A stretch of DNA of 64,000 nucleotides from positions 8,221,487 through 8,285,486 of the forward strand of contig OZ023181.1 in the NCBI GenBank assembly GCA_963995505.1. Reading direction: 5' to 3'. The position numbers and the translations under genes are program-made. The DNA is from Hypericum androsaemum. Lineage: Eukaryota; Streptophyta; Magnoliopsida; Malpighiales; Hypericaceae. The notes below the pieces were generated by a model that made no database searches, was not told where the DNA came from, and worked only from the letters and a program-made list of their open reading frames with translations. Of this stretch, positions 31,839-42,557 are shown piece after piece (position 1 is the stretch's first letter; every line of letters starts with the position of its first letter).

Positions 31839-34753
31839 CATACATATATACATACATATATATATATAAACTGATTTATCGGAATATTACCTGTCCAAAT
31901 CCAGTATGCGAATGATCGCGGTTAAAGTAGAGTTGGAAAACCGTTAATTTGTCAAGTTGCTATTGTTTCAGACTGAAGTATCAATTTTCGCTGTCTGTGT
32001 GTTGGACTTCGTATTGATTTTAGTCTTGTTCATACATCATGGTTCAATCATTGATTGTGTTAATTGGAGACAAGATAACTTGCCGGTGTCTTGCATGTAA
32101 CCAGAAACTGTGACCAGCCCCTCAAAGTTATAACAACCAAGAGGGAAGAAGATTGTGACCCCTCTCTCCCCTATATTTTTAGCCAACGCAACGCTGCACA
32201 TAAGACCCACCGCCCAGCCTTATTCCCTGAGGCGCCCGGCAAGATTAGACACACTCAAAATCACCAACCAGGAATTAATTGCCTTGCGATTGATGGTCTA
32301 CCGCGGTAGGTGTAATACGATCCACCGATAATAAGTTCCAGTTTTTAATGGAGGATTGCAATGTTAACGTGAGACCCTCTTTTTCTATCTCGGTTTTTCT
32401 ACAAGGTTTTATTGAAGTAGGATTTTACTGAAGTTGCGATTGCAACCTCCAAAAAGAGAATCGTACATCTGGGGTAGGTCGGGAGTTTTCATTCTAACGT
32501 GTTAATTTTGTTATTTAAGTAAAATGCACTTACCAAAAAATAAGTTTGAGTTACTTGAAATTTAATTTTTAAACAACATCTCGAAATTTGAAATTTTTAA
32601 AATAAGATTTCGGTTGTTAAAGGGTACCTATCCGAGTGATACAAAGTACATGAATTGATAAAAATTTAGTGTTAATTTTTGGGAGATGTAATAATTGGTA
32701 TAAAATTTTATTTCTTGAAAAAAAACCATGATATATATTATGCAATAATACTATGCTGTCATTGAAATGACAACTCATACTAGGTATATATGCTAGGATC
32801 AGGCTCTCTTCAAAAGAAGAAAAAAGCAAGAGCAGGTGGCAATTGGTCTATCACGTGACGGACCCGATGGGATTAAGCAACCCTAAAAGCACGGGATTTC
32901 AGATTGGACTGTTATTAGTGTGTTAGGTTAATTATATATTTGGACATGGAGGTGGCAGTGTAAGAAACTGAAGATTTTTATTATGGTCACAGTGTAAAGA
33001 TAATTTAATATATTGAACAATTAAAATTTGATCGTAATTTATATTTACAATAAACTCGTCCATTTCATCGGAAAGAGGAGGCAGAGAAGAAGTTTAATCA
33101 GACACAGACGTGTTTTGTTCAACTTTTGTTTGCTTAATATTCAAGTAATGTAAGCACAAAACTACCGAGTCCACACCGTCGTCACTACATCATACCATAT
33201 TAATGGTGTTAGAAATGTTACTAGTAAAGTGTCCAACAGTAGAAAACTCGGGGATGGTTTTGTGGGCTGACTAAGTTTATTCTTAGGATTATAAAAAAAA
33301 GTATATTCTTAGAAAATTCTAAATCAGACCATTTGTACCTTACAACACGAGCTGACAACAACAAGGCTCTATTCGCATTTTCGAGGACACCCTTTTCTTT
33401 CAAGAGGATTTGCGAGATTGTCAAGTCCTAGAAATTTTTTTCGCTTTACGTCAAATTAAATTAAAATAAATATCAAATAGTCTATTTACTTATCCAAAAA
33501 ATTTAATAAGCACCTTATATTTAAAATTGGTCCACTTAATCTCCCGTACTTCTCTATATAGATCAATTGACACCCGCGATCGTCATGTTCACAGTAGAAG
33601 CCCAGAGATGGAAAAAAGCTTTGGCTAAAAAACTATCTCCCAACTCCAATTTCTCACTACAAAGGTCCTCCAAGTTACTAACAACATAAATCGTAGTGGG
33701 GTATGAAACAATTCGGGGTAAAGGGGACTTATATGTGGCATATTTAAAATCACACAGATCCACGCAAGGCGATGATGTGTCTTCAGTGACCGAAAAAATA
33801 ATTCAGGAGAGTTAATTGGTCTATTTTGGAAAGTACATGGGATTAAGTGAACCAATTTTTTGATAAGTAAAGCATCATTCACTTCAAAAGAATCAACCAA
33901 TGGTGTTTGATAACACATATCAAACGCACTAATGATATATAATATCTGAGTACAAATTCAATGTATCACTAATTATTGTATTGTCGTGGACAAATTGTGA
34001 CGCCATAATGGGATTTATCATTTGAGTCATTTTTTGTTGCTTGGACTATGCATGAGTTCCTTTTTGGTGCATGGGACAAATAGAGAGGTGTAAGGGAGCA
34101 ACATCACATGCTAGTGTTGGCCATCTACACTGCACTGCTTGATGTGGACAAAGGTGGATGGCAAAATTAAACAACCAAACCCAAGAAATTAATTTGTATT
34201 TTCTTATACTCTTCCAAACATTGTAGAATACCCGTAAAGTCTGAATAGGCAGGTAGATCTAATTAACTCCTAATAAACATACACATATCAATAAATGGTA
34301 CATTACAGAATCCATTAAACTCCCATTTGTGAAAAGAATAAAGCAGATCATTGAGAGAAAAATGCATATGTTATTCCTTTAAAGATGCACGGTAAAATAT
34401 AAAATATTTTAGCTTAAGCACCATCAATTTCAATGAAAGTGAACTAAAGAAAAAGTAAATAAATAAAAGAGGGCTCGGGCAAAACGCTTTAGTTTATATC
34501 TATTATTTACTGATTCGATTAGTTCATATTTGAATTAAATATGACACAAAATATCATATATTCATACCCAAGAAATCATGTCGACACAAAATATCAAACG
34601 CTTTAGTCACCGCCGCGTGTGTATCTCTTTATATTTCAACAAGTGAGCCCATCTTTTTATAACAATTATAAATTTTATTGATATTATGAACCGGAAAAAA
34701 AACTCGCGCTCTCACGGCAAATATGAGCCCATCTGGAGCTAGCGCCACCTCTT
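30086..34753. other. 4.7 kb without a recognised gene
   Basis: AT-rich sequence with many stops in all frames. Contains a TA/TACA microsatellite (31809-31869) and unassigned open frames at 32091-32309 (+) and 33563-33918 (-, two overlapping frames) with no family resemblance. Probably old transposon debris and intergenic DNA. Confidence 0.5.
31809..31869. repeat. ATAC/TA microsatellite
   Basis: Runs of ACATACATATATATAC type. Confidence 0.9.
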
Positions 34754-35047
34754 AAGTACTAGTTATTTTGAGATCTACTATTGTTCAAAGAATTGTAACA
34801 AAGTAGCTGATTGATTAATTAATTTTGTGTTTGGTTTGCTAATTTTGCGTTTGGTTTTTCTATAAGGCTGCATGTTTTAGACCTACGCCGGACAGGTGCC
34901 TCCATTTATTAAGTACTAGTTATTTTGAGATTCACTATTGTCCGAAGAATTATAACAAAGTAGCTGATTGATTAACTAATTTTGAGTTTGATTTTTCTGT
35001 GGGACTGCATGTTTTAGATCTCCGCCGGACAGATAACTCTCTTTATT
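34754..35047 (+). repeat. tandem duplication of a 137-157-bp unit
   Basis: Unit 1 (34754-34910) and unit 2 (34911-35047) both begin AAGTACTAGTTATTTTGAGA and share AACAAAGTAGCTGATTGATTAA, TGCATGTTTTAGA and CGCCGGACAG. Unit 1 has an extra TTGGTTTGCTAATTTTGCG-like stretch of about 20 bp. No coding function seen. Confidence 0.9.
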
Positions 35048-35434
35048 ATGTTTGGAGTGCCCCGAGACTACTATTTTGTAATTTCTTGCTCCTTTAATTT
35101 AATGAGTGCATGATACTCCCCACTTCCAAAAAAAATTATTTATTCTTTTGATAAGTTAGGCGTTAGTTTGAGTAGACAGACTCTTGAAATATAATTTGGG
35201 CGATCTGGTTTTCTAAGGGATAAGAGTAGCTCATTTTCATAAAAAGAAGAAAGAAAAATATATAATAATTCATTGAGCTAAAATTCATTAGACAAAATAA
35301 CAAATACAAATTATCTTAAGGTCCTTCATTTATTTACTTGTCATTTCTAGGATTAACAAATAAGGGTTACACAAATAATTAATTATCGTTTGAACCATCA
35401 GTTTAAGCAGAATTTAATCAAAACTAGTATTTTT
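35048..35434. other. intergenic
   Basis: AT-rich. It ends with TTTTT (35430-35434), the apparent target duplication of the Copia element. Confidence 0.45.
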
Positions 35435-35641
35435 TGTTGTTTGTTGGAGGTGGTGTACTTATTAGGATCTTTAATAGTCGAGGCAAGAGTTGGACTCTTT
35501 CTCCGTAAGACGAGATTGCCCCGTATGTAGTGCTTACGGGCTGCGACAATCATCCCCAAGATACAACGACTAGGCTGCTTCCGAGTTCGTAGCACAATGA
35601 CCCTCGAAGCTTCAGGCGAACCTTGGATATTCGGACTTTTC

Positions 35642-35682
<41 letters not shown>

Positions 35683-36445
35683 TACAATGCTAATGAATAC
35701 TTATGTACTTGTAGTTAGGATGATTTGCAAATGAGGGAGATGGGCCTATTTATAGGCACTGGATAGAGTGGAGGCAGGCATTTCTGAAGAGGCACGAAGC
35801 AATTTTGAGGAAACACGTCCGTTCGACCAATAGGCAGGCTGCCCTTCAGGTGCCTCTTCAGCCAATTCGTTCGTGGCTCTTCGGAGGTCGTTGGCACTCC
35901 TTCGGCAGGCAGCCAGCACACTCGCGTCTCTTCGGTATTCTGGGAGCTTCTGGATTCGCCTGTGCGCCCTTCAGGTTGGCTCGTAACCCTTCGACCTTCT
36001 GGAAGTCTCTGGGACGTTCCAGCCCTTCTGCCTCTTCGACCGAGCTTCGGCAAAACTTTAAGGTTCCTCCAGCTCCTCGCGACGATGAGCACATACGAAG
36101 TGCCAAGTGCGCCACAAAGCGCCTATTGTGACCTGCGTCCAATGCACCATGCACACACGCGCTCGCGCTCGTGCTCGTACTCGTGCTTGGATGGTGCTTT
36201 GCACCATCCTCGCAGGCAGCCTTGGTCAGCTCTTCAGGTAAAATATTTAATGTTACACCAGCTTGGAGCTTCTCCTTATAAACAGGGAAAATTTCCTTGT
36301 GATTTTCGATGTGGTAATGATTCTCTCATCCTCAGCTTAGACTTTTTAGCTTGGGCTTTTCGGCTTGGGCCTTTCAGCTTCGGCTTTTCGGCTTGGGCCT
36401 TTCAGCTTGGGCCAAATGCATTAATTATGCATTCAAAACCCAACA
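35435..36445 (-). repeat. 3' LTR
   Basis: On the minus strand it starts TGTTGGGTTTTGAATGC and ends in AACAAACAACA. It contains a (GA)n run at 35645-35680 and a GC-rich segment (35770-36130) absent from the other LTR, where a few bases replace it. A TATA-like CCTATTTATAGGC lies near 35747. Confidence 0.85.
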
Positions 36446-36457
36446 ATCTCCCACGTG
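36446..36457 (-). promoter_or_regulatory. polypurine tract
   Basis: CACGTGGGAGAT on the minus strand, directly before the 3' LTR. Confidence 0.75.
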
Positions 36458-37032
36458 AATGATGATTAATGTATGCTGACACTTTTAAGAAAAATTCCAA
36501 CGAAATATCATTGCATCGAGATAGGTAGCTTACAGCCTTGAACCTTCTTTAGTAAGATATTATCGGATTTATCTGCTGCTCAGTGAATGCGGTGTCTTGA
36601 ACTGGTCAGCTTTTTTATGTAAACCAAGATAATAACATTTACACAATGATATCTTTAATATCCTTTGGTTCTCACGTTGTGTCCGTTTCGGCCATGGACC
36701 TTATCTTGGATTCATAAGTATTTTTTTCTTTTGAAGCGGTCTCACTTCACACTTATACAGGTTAATCTCCCATCAGGAGTATACTGCCATACTCTATCTT
36801 TTTATGGTATAGGAATCATTAAAAGCGTAGACGTTTAACCTTACCACACCTCTGCAGGTTTGTACTTGGGCAGCTTCTGAGAATGGGATGGGTTCCAAGT
36901 AATCATCTGAATCATCCATAATTTAGTTATCCCACAAACAATCATCTGAATCATCCATAATTTAGTTATCTCATTGAACCAAATTTGTGGGATCTCCACT
37001 CATCATGGTTGAGTTATCGCTATGAACATTTT

Positions 37033-40000
37033 TTAATGTGTAGATTTTAACCCCATTTCTCTTACTGCGTTATACATCTGATCTCTGTTGATTTCTTTCG
37101 TCAAAGGATTAGCTATGTTGTCCTTGTACTTTACATAATCCATAGTTATTACTCTACTTGAGATCAATTGTCTAACGGTATTATGTCTCCTATGGATGTG
37201 TCGAGACGTTCCGTTGTACATAGTACTTTGTGCTTTCCCGATTGCTGACATGCTATCACAATGTATCAATACAGGAGGCATAGGCTTGTTCCAATATAGA
37301 ATATCCTCTAGGAAGTTTCTGAGCTACTCAGCTTCTTTCCCAGTTTTGTCTAGTGTTATAAACTTCGACTCCATGGTGGATCGAGCTATGCACGTTTGTT
37401 TAGAGAATTTTTAGGACACAGCTCCTCCACCTATGGTGAACACATAACCACTAGTAGATTTGGAGTCTTTAGTGTCCGATATCCAATTCGCATCACAGTA
37501 TCCTTCCAATATAGCTGGATACCTAGTATAAAGTATGTCATGATTCATGGTATGTTTTAGATACTTTAAAATTCTTTCCAGAGCTAGTCAGTGGTCTGGT
37601 CCTGGATTGCTCGTGAATGTACTAAGCTTGCTAACTAAGTGTGCAATATCAGGGCGTGTACAATTTGTCAAGTACATCAGGCTCCCAATGATTCTTGCAT
37701 ATTTCAGATGAGATACTGGGTCCCCTCTATTTTTAGCTAAGTGTAGACTCAGGTGTACCGGAGTCTTAGCCGGGGGTTTGTCAAAAGTATCGAATTTTTT
37801 GAGTACATTCTCAACGTAGTGAGATTGTGACAAGATAATTCTTTCAGTCGTCCAAGAGATTTTAATCCCTAGTATGACATCAGCTAGACCCATATCTTTT
37901 ATGTCAAAGTTGTTCTTTAACATGTTCTTAGTTTTTACGATAAGATCATTACTGCTTCTCGTGATTAGCATGTCATCTACATACAGACATACAATCACGT
38001 AAGCATCAGGTGTGCCTTTAATGTATACACATTTATCACACTCATTGATCTTAAAGCCATTTGACATCATTGTTCTGTCAAATTTCTCATACAATTATTT
38101 CGGTGCCTGTTTCAGTCCGTACAGTGACTTGACCAGGTTGTACACTTTATATTCTTGTCCGGGGGCAACAAACCCTTCAGGTTGTTCCATATATATTTCC
38201 TCTTCCAGTTCTCCATTTAGGAAAGCTATTTTTTACATCCATCTAATGTATCTCGAGGTTATAGAGTGCTGCGACAGCTATGAGCACTCTAATAGATGTA
38301 ATTCTTGTGACCGGCGAATACGTGTCAAAGAAATCATATCCTTCCTTCTGCTTGAACCCTTTAGCTACCAACCAAGCTTTGTATTTGTCGATTGATCCAT
38401 CAGCTTTGTATTTCCTTTTAAGGATCCACTTGCAACCTAAAGGTTTGCAACCTGGTGGGAGATCTATAATTTCTCATGTGTGGTTTTGCATGATGGATTC
38501 TATCTCACTATTGATAGCTTCTTTCCAGAGTGGAGCATCCGGACTAGATAATACCTCTTGGACTGTCCCAGATTTATTTTCTAACATGTAGTTTAGAAAA
38601 TCTGGACTAAACAACTTGGCTATTTTAGTCCTCTTACTCCGTCTAAGTTCTCCGGTACCTTGATCAGAGCCTTGTGTAGCTTCATAACTTCTTTTGTTTG
38701 AGCTTACTTCTTTCATTTTCTTTTTAGGAAAGATATTCTCAAAGAATATTGCATTCCTTGATTCCATGACCATTCTCTCGTTGATTTCAGGGTTTTCAGA
38801 CTTGTGCACTAGAAATCGGTATGCGCTACTATTGTGGGCATATCTGATAAAGATGAAGTCAACGGTCTTGGGTCCTATTCTTACCCTTTTAGGTAGAGGT
38901 ATTTCTACCTTGGCTAGGCACTCCCACACTTTAAGGTAACCGTAGGAAGGCTTTCTCCCTTTCTATAATTCATATGGGGTTTTGTCCCTTTTCTTGTATG
39001 GCAATTTGTTTAGAATATGATTAGCTGAGAGCACAGCTTTCTCTCACAAGTTCTATGGTAAGCTCGAGCTAATCAACATAGCGTTCATCATCTCCTTAAG
39101 AGTTTGATTCTTGCGTTCAGCTACGCCATTTGATTGAGGTGAGTATGGAGCTATTATCTGATGAATAATACCATTTCGTTGGCTGAATTCCTCAAACGGA
39201 GCTACATATTCTCCCCCTCTATCACTTCGAATCATTTTAATTTTAGTGTTGAGTTAATTTTTAACCTCATTCTTATAACTCTTGAAAGCTTCTAGAGCTT
39301 CGTCTTTTCCTTTCAAGAGGTGTACATAACAGTACCTCGTGCAATCACCAATAAATGTGATGAAATACTTTTTTCCACCTCTAGTTTGCACGTATTTCAT
39401 ATCACATATGTCGGTATGAATTAATTCTAAAGGTGTAGTACTTCTTTCCACTGAATGAAAAAGTGCTTTGGTCATTTTTGCCTCTACACATACTTCACAT
39501 TTATTGTTTGGGTCAAACTCTATTTTTGGCAATAAATTTAAACTTACTAACTTCCTTAGTAAGCTCAAATTTACGTGTCCTAATCTATTATGCCATAAGT
39601 TAGAACACTCAGTCAAGTAAGAAAATTTAACAACTTTATTAGGGCCATTAAAGGTGTGTTTGATAATTAATACATTCATCTTGAAAAGTCCCCTCTCGAG
39701 GTAACCCTTTCCTACAAAGGTACCAGCCTTAGTCAATACAAACCTATCGGCCTCGAATACTAGTTTCATCTCAGCTTTGCTCAATAGTGAGCCGGATACT
39801 AAATTCTTACAGAAGTCTGGAACATACAGCACGTCCTTGAGGGTCAGCTCTTTTCCGGAGGTCAGCTTCAGCACCACCTGGCCTAGTCCAATTATGGGAG
39901 AAGTTGCAGAGTTACCCATAAATAATTTTTGCCCGTTGATGGATGTGTAGGTCGAGAATATCTCCTTGTCTGAGTAGTTATGTCGGGTTGTCCCTGTGTC

Positions 40001-40545
40001 TATGAACCTCTCTCTAGAGTTATCCATCAGATTAGCATCAAACATCACAGCAGATAGGTGTAGCTCAGACAAGTCCTCAGCCAGGTTAGCCTTCTCACGA
40101 TCGTCCTTCTTCGGCAAGCGACAATCTTTGGCCATGTGACCGGGCTTATTGCAGTTGTAGCAATTGAACTTGATCTTCTTAGCTTTCTTTTACTTTGGCT
40201 CTTGCTTCTCCTGCTTATTTTCGGGCTTCTTTCTCTTCTTACCGGTACCTCCTTCAGTGAGGTGTACCTTAGCCTCAGAGTTGGTCCTGCCGGTCTTGAC
40301 TTTGGACTTTCGGTTATCTTCCTCGATCTTTAGTTTCACGATCAGGTCTTCCGACCCCGTGTCCTTTCTCTTATGCTTGAGGTAGTTCTTGAAGTCCTTC
40401 CACAGAGTCGATTAGAGCAGCCACCTGGAAGGATTCGCTAAGTTGCATGCCTTCGGCGTGAATCTCGTGTAGAATCAGCTGCAGCTCTTGGACTTGGTCT
40501 ATGACCTTCTTGGAGTCCACCATCTGGAAGTCGAGGAACCTTCTG
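37033..40545 (-). pseudogene. Copia gag-pol polyprotein, broken
   Basis: Minus strand. Truncated gag (from 40541; reads [26 protein letters not shown]), CCHC knuckle CYNCNKPGHMAKDC near 40129-40172, protease with RFIDTGTTRH instead of the usual DSGA, GAG-pre-integrase (NLWHNRLGHVNLSLL with CEVC), integrase with HTDICD, SDRGGEY and YSPQSNGVAERK, reverse transcriptase with the active-site YVDDM (37588-38094), and RNase H with HCDSM near the end (37033-37281). Stops occur at the integrase junction (39254), before LYEKF (38095) and in RNase H. A frame slip falls in the RT DVK..FLNGE region. It cannot be translated whole. Confidence 0.9.
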
Positions 40546-40547
40546 AC

Positions 40548-41014
40548 AAAATTTCCCCGTATTTAGTACTTACGGGCTGCGGTAATCGTCCCCAAGATAC
40601 AACGACTAGGCTACTTCCGAATTCGTAGCACAACGACCCTTGGATATTTTGACTTTTCTGAGAGAGAGAGAGAGAGAGAGAACTACAATGCTTATGCACT
40701 TGTAGTTGGGATGATTTGCAAATGAGGGGGAGGGGCCTATTTATAGGCGCTGGATGGAGTGGAGGCAAGCTCCTCTAGACGACGTGTACGTGCGCGTGCT
40801 CGTGCTCGGATGGTGCTTTGCACCATCGTCGCAGGCAGCCTTGGTCAGCTCTTCAGGTAGAACATTTAATGTTACACCAGCTTGGAGCTTCTCCTTGTAA
40901 ACAGGGAAAATTTCCTTGCGATTTTCGATGTGGTAGTGGTTCTCCCATCCAAGATACAACGACTAGGCTACTTCCGAGTTCGTAGCACAACGACCCTTGG
41001 ATATTTCGAATTTT

Positions 41015-41066
<52 letters not shown>

Positions 41067-41399
41067 TACAATGCTTATCCACTTGCAGTTGGGATGATTT
41101 GCAAATGAAGGGGAGGGGCCTATTTATAGGCACTGGATGGAGTAGAGGCAGGCTCCTCTAGACGACGTGCACGTGCTCGTGCTCGGATGGTGCTTTGCAC
41201 CATCGTCGCAGGCAGCTTTGGTCAGCTCTTCAGGTGGAACATTTAATGTTACACCAGCTTGGAGCTTCTCCTTATAAACAGGGAAAATTCTCTTGCGATT
41301 TCTGATGTGGTAATGGTTCTCCCATCCTCAGTTTGGGCTTTTCAGCTCGGGCCTTTCAGCTTAGGTCAAATGTATTAATTATGCATTCAAAATCTAACA
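40548..41399 (-). repeat. 5' LTR, internally duplicated and truncated
   Basis: Two successive LTR-like segments (about 40548-40945 and 40946-41399) each contain AAGATACAACGACTAGGCTA, a (GA)n run, a TATTTATAGGC box and GGATGGTGCTTTGCACCATC. The inner end lacks the last 80 or so bases seen in the 3' LTR and joins gag coding sequence directly, so primer site and leader are lost. The (GA)n tracts differ in length: about 21 bp at 40660 and about 48 bp at 41017. Confidence 0.82.
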
Positions 41400-41404
41400 T
41401 TTTT

Positions 41405-42557
41405 ATTATTGATTATTCAGGTGTTTTAATACTTTAAATTTAAACATATAAGAATTTCACTAAAAAACAAAAACATTGGCCCGTGATTAAAATTTGAAAC
41501 ATGTAAAATAACAGTTATTAATTTTTCATTATTTCATATTTCCTCCCATTTTTATGCGAATTCATCTTTTGTTTTTTAAATAAATTGCGGAGCTTTATTA
41601 TTAAAAAAAAGCAAAACAACGTTTCTACTATCTAATCTCCAGCTAGCCCACATTTTGAACAGCTAAAAAAGGAAGTTCCGTTGATCAATAGGCCAACATA
41701 GAGCCCAATATACCTCCCAAGTAACCTCGAGCTGATGAAATCATCTTTTATTACTGACTATTTAACTATAACTTATAAATGCATAGAATCATAACTAAAA
41801 ATCAACAATTTTGAACCAAAATGGCCAAGTTCACAATCGGACCTAGTAGTTGACCATGAGTAGAGTATGGTATGGTAGGATTCATAAAATCAAAACTCAA
41901 ACTTAGATTTAGAGTTAAGAATCAGACTATATCCTAGACCTTATAGTAAGGATTAGGGTCCTCAGTGTGCAATTTAAGTATCATGTCCTACATACTGACC
42001 CATTGACTTACTAAATAATTTTAATATTTTAATGTAAACTATTTAAAAAAATAGACGCACAATTACCTTTATTTTGATATATTCAACAATGTAAATACTA
42101 ATGTTTAATTTTGAGCTCACAAATGAAAATTTTGACATTTTTCATATTGAATACTAATCTAGATGGATCTAAATAAGGTTTATCAGGATATCGTCTCATT
42201 TATGGATCTGTATATAGAGTTAGAGTTAGGATCCGAGTCTATATAGATTCAATCCAAACCCAACTCCTAACTTTAAATGTCGATCCATAGATACAACAGG
42301 CCCAATCCGGATTTTTTTTTGCTAATCCTAATCGGACCGTAGTCATCTATCTATACACAAAATGTGATCCTTTTGGGCCCACAACACAATAAGCCCAATC
42401 CCTTATTTCTTTAATATAAACCCAAAAAAATGGGCTTTCTAATGTTAAGCGCTTCAGATCCTCCAGAGTTGTTCTCTCTTATCCCGCGCTAATTCGAATG
42501 CCAAACAGCGGACACAAAAACCGCCGTCCCTAACCGCCCCTATCCCTCTCAGATCCG
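41405..42557. other. intergenic and promoter of the EME1 gene
   Basis: AT-rich to about 42.4 kb with no recognised gene, then GC-richer 5' flank of the EME1 gene. No clear TATA box was found. Confidence 0.45.

Larger units (their letters stand above)
35435..41399 (-). mobile_element. Ty1/Copia LTR retrotransposon, minus strand, nearly full length but dead
   Basis: The 3' LTR is at 35435-36445 and the remodelled 5' LTR at about 40548-41399. The minus-strand order between them is gag remnant, zinc knuckle, protease, GAG-pre-integrase, integrase, reverse transcriptase, RNase H, the standard Copia order. Both outer ends are TG..CA-like (TGTTG on the left; TAACA on the right) and are flanked by TTTTT (35430-35434 and 41400-41404), a plausible 5-bp target duplication, though low complexity. 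The primer site and the N-terminal part of gag are missing at the 5' LTR junction. Confidence 0.9.

Noticed and set aside
33563..33918. Two overlapping minus-strand frames of 66 and 97 codons
   Set aside because: No recognisable motif, no splice context, AT-rich codon use like the surrounding non-coding DNA.
35715..36462. Several open frames of 98-166 codons in the Copia 3' LTR
   Set aside because: They lie in a non-coding LTR, contradict each other on both strands and match nothing.
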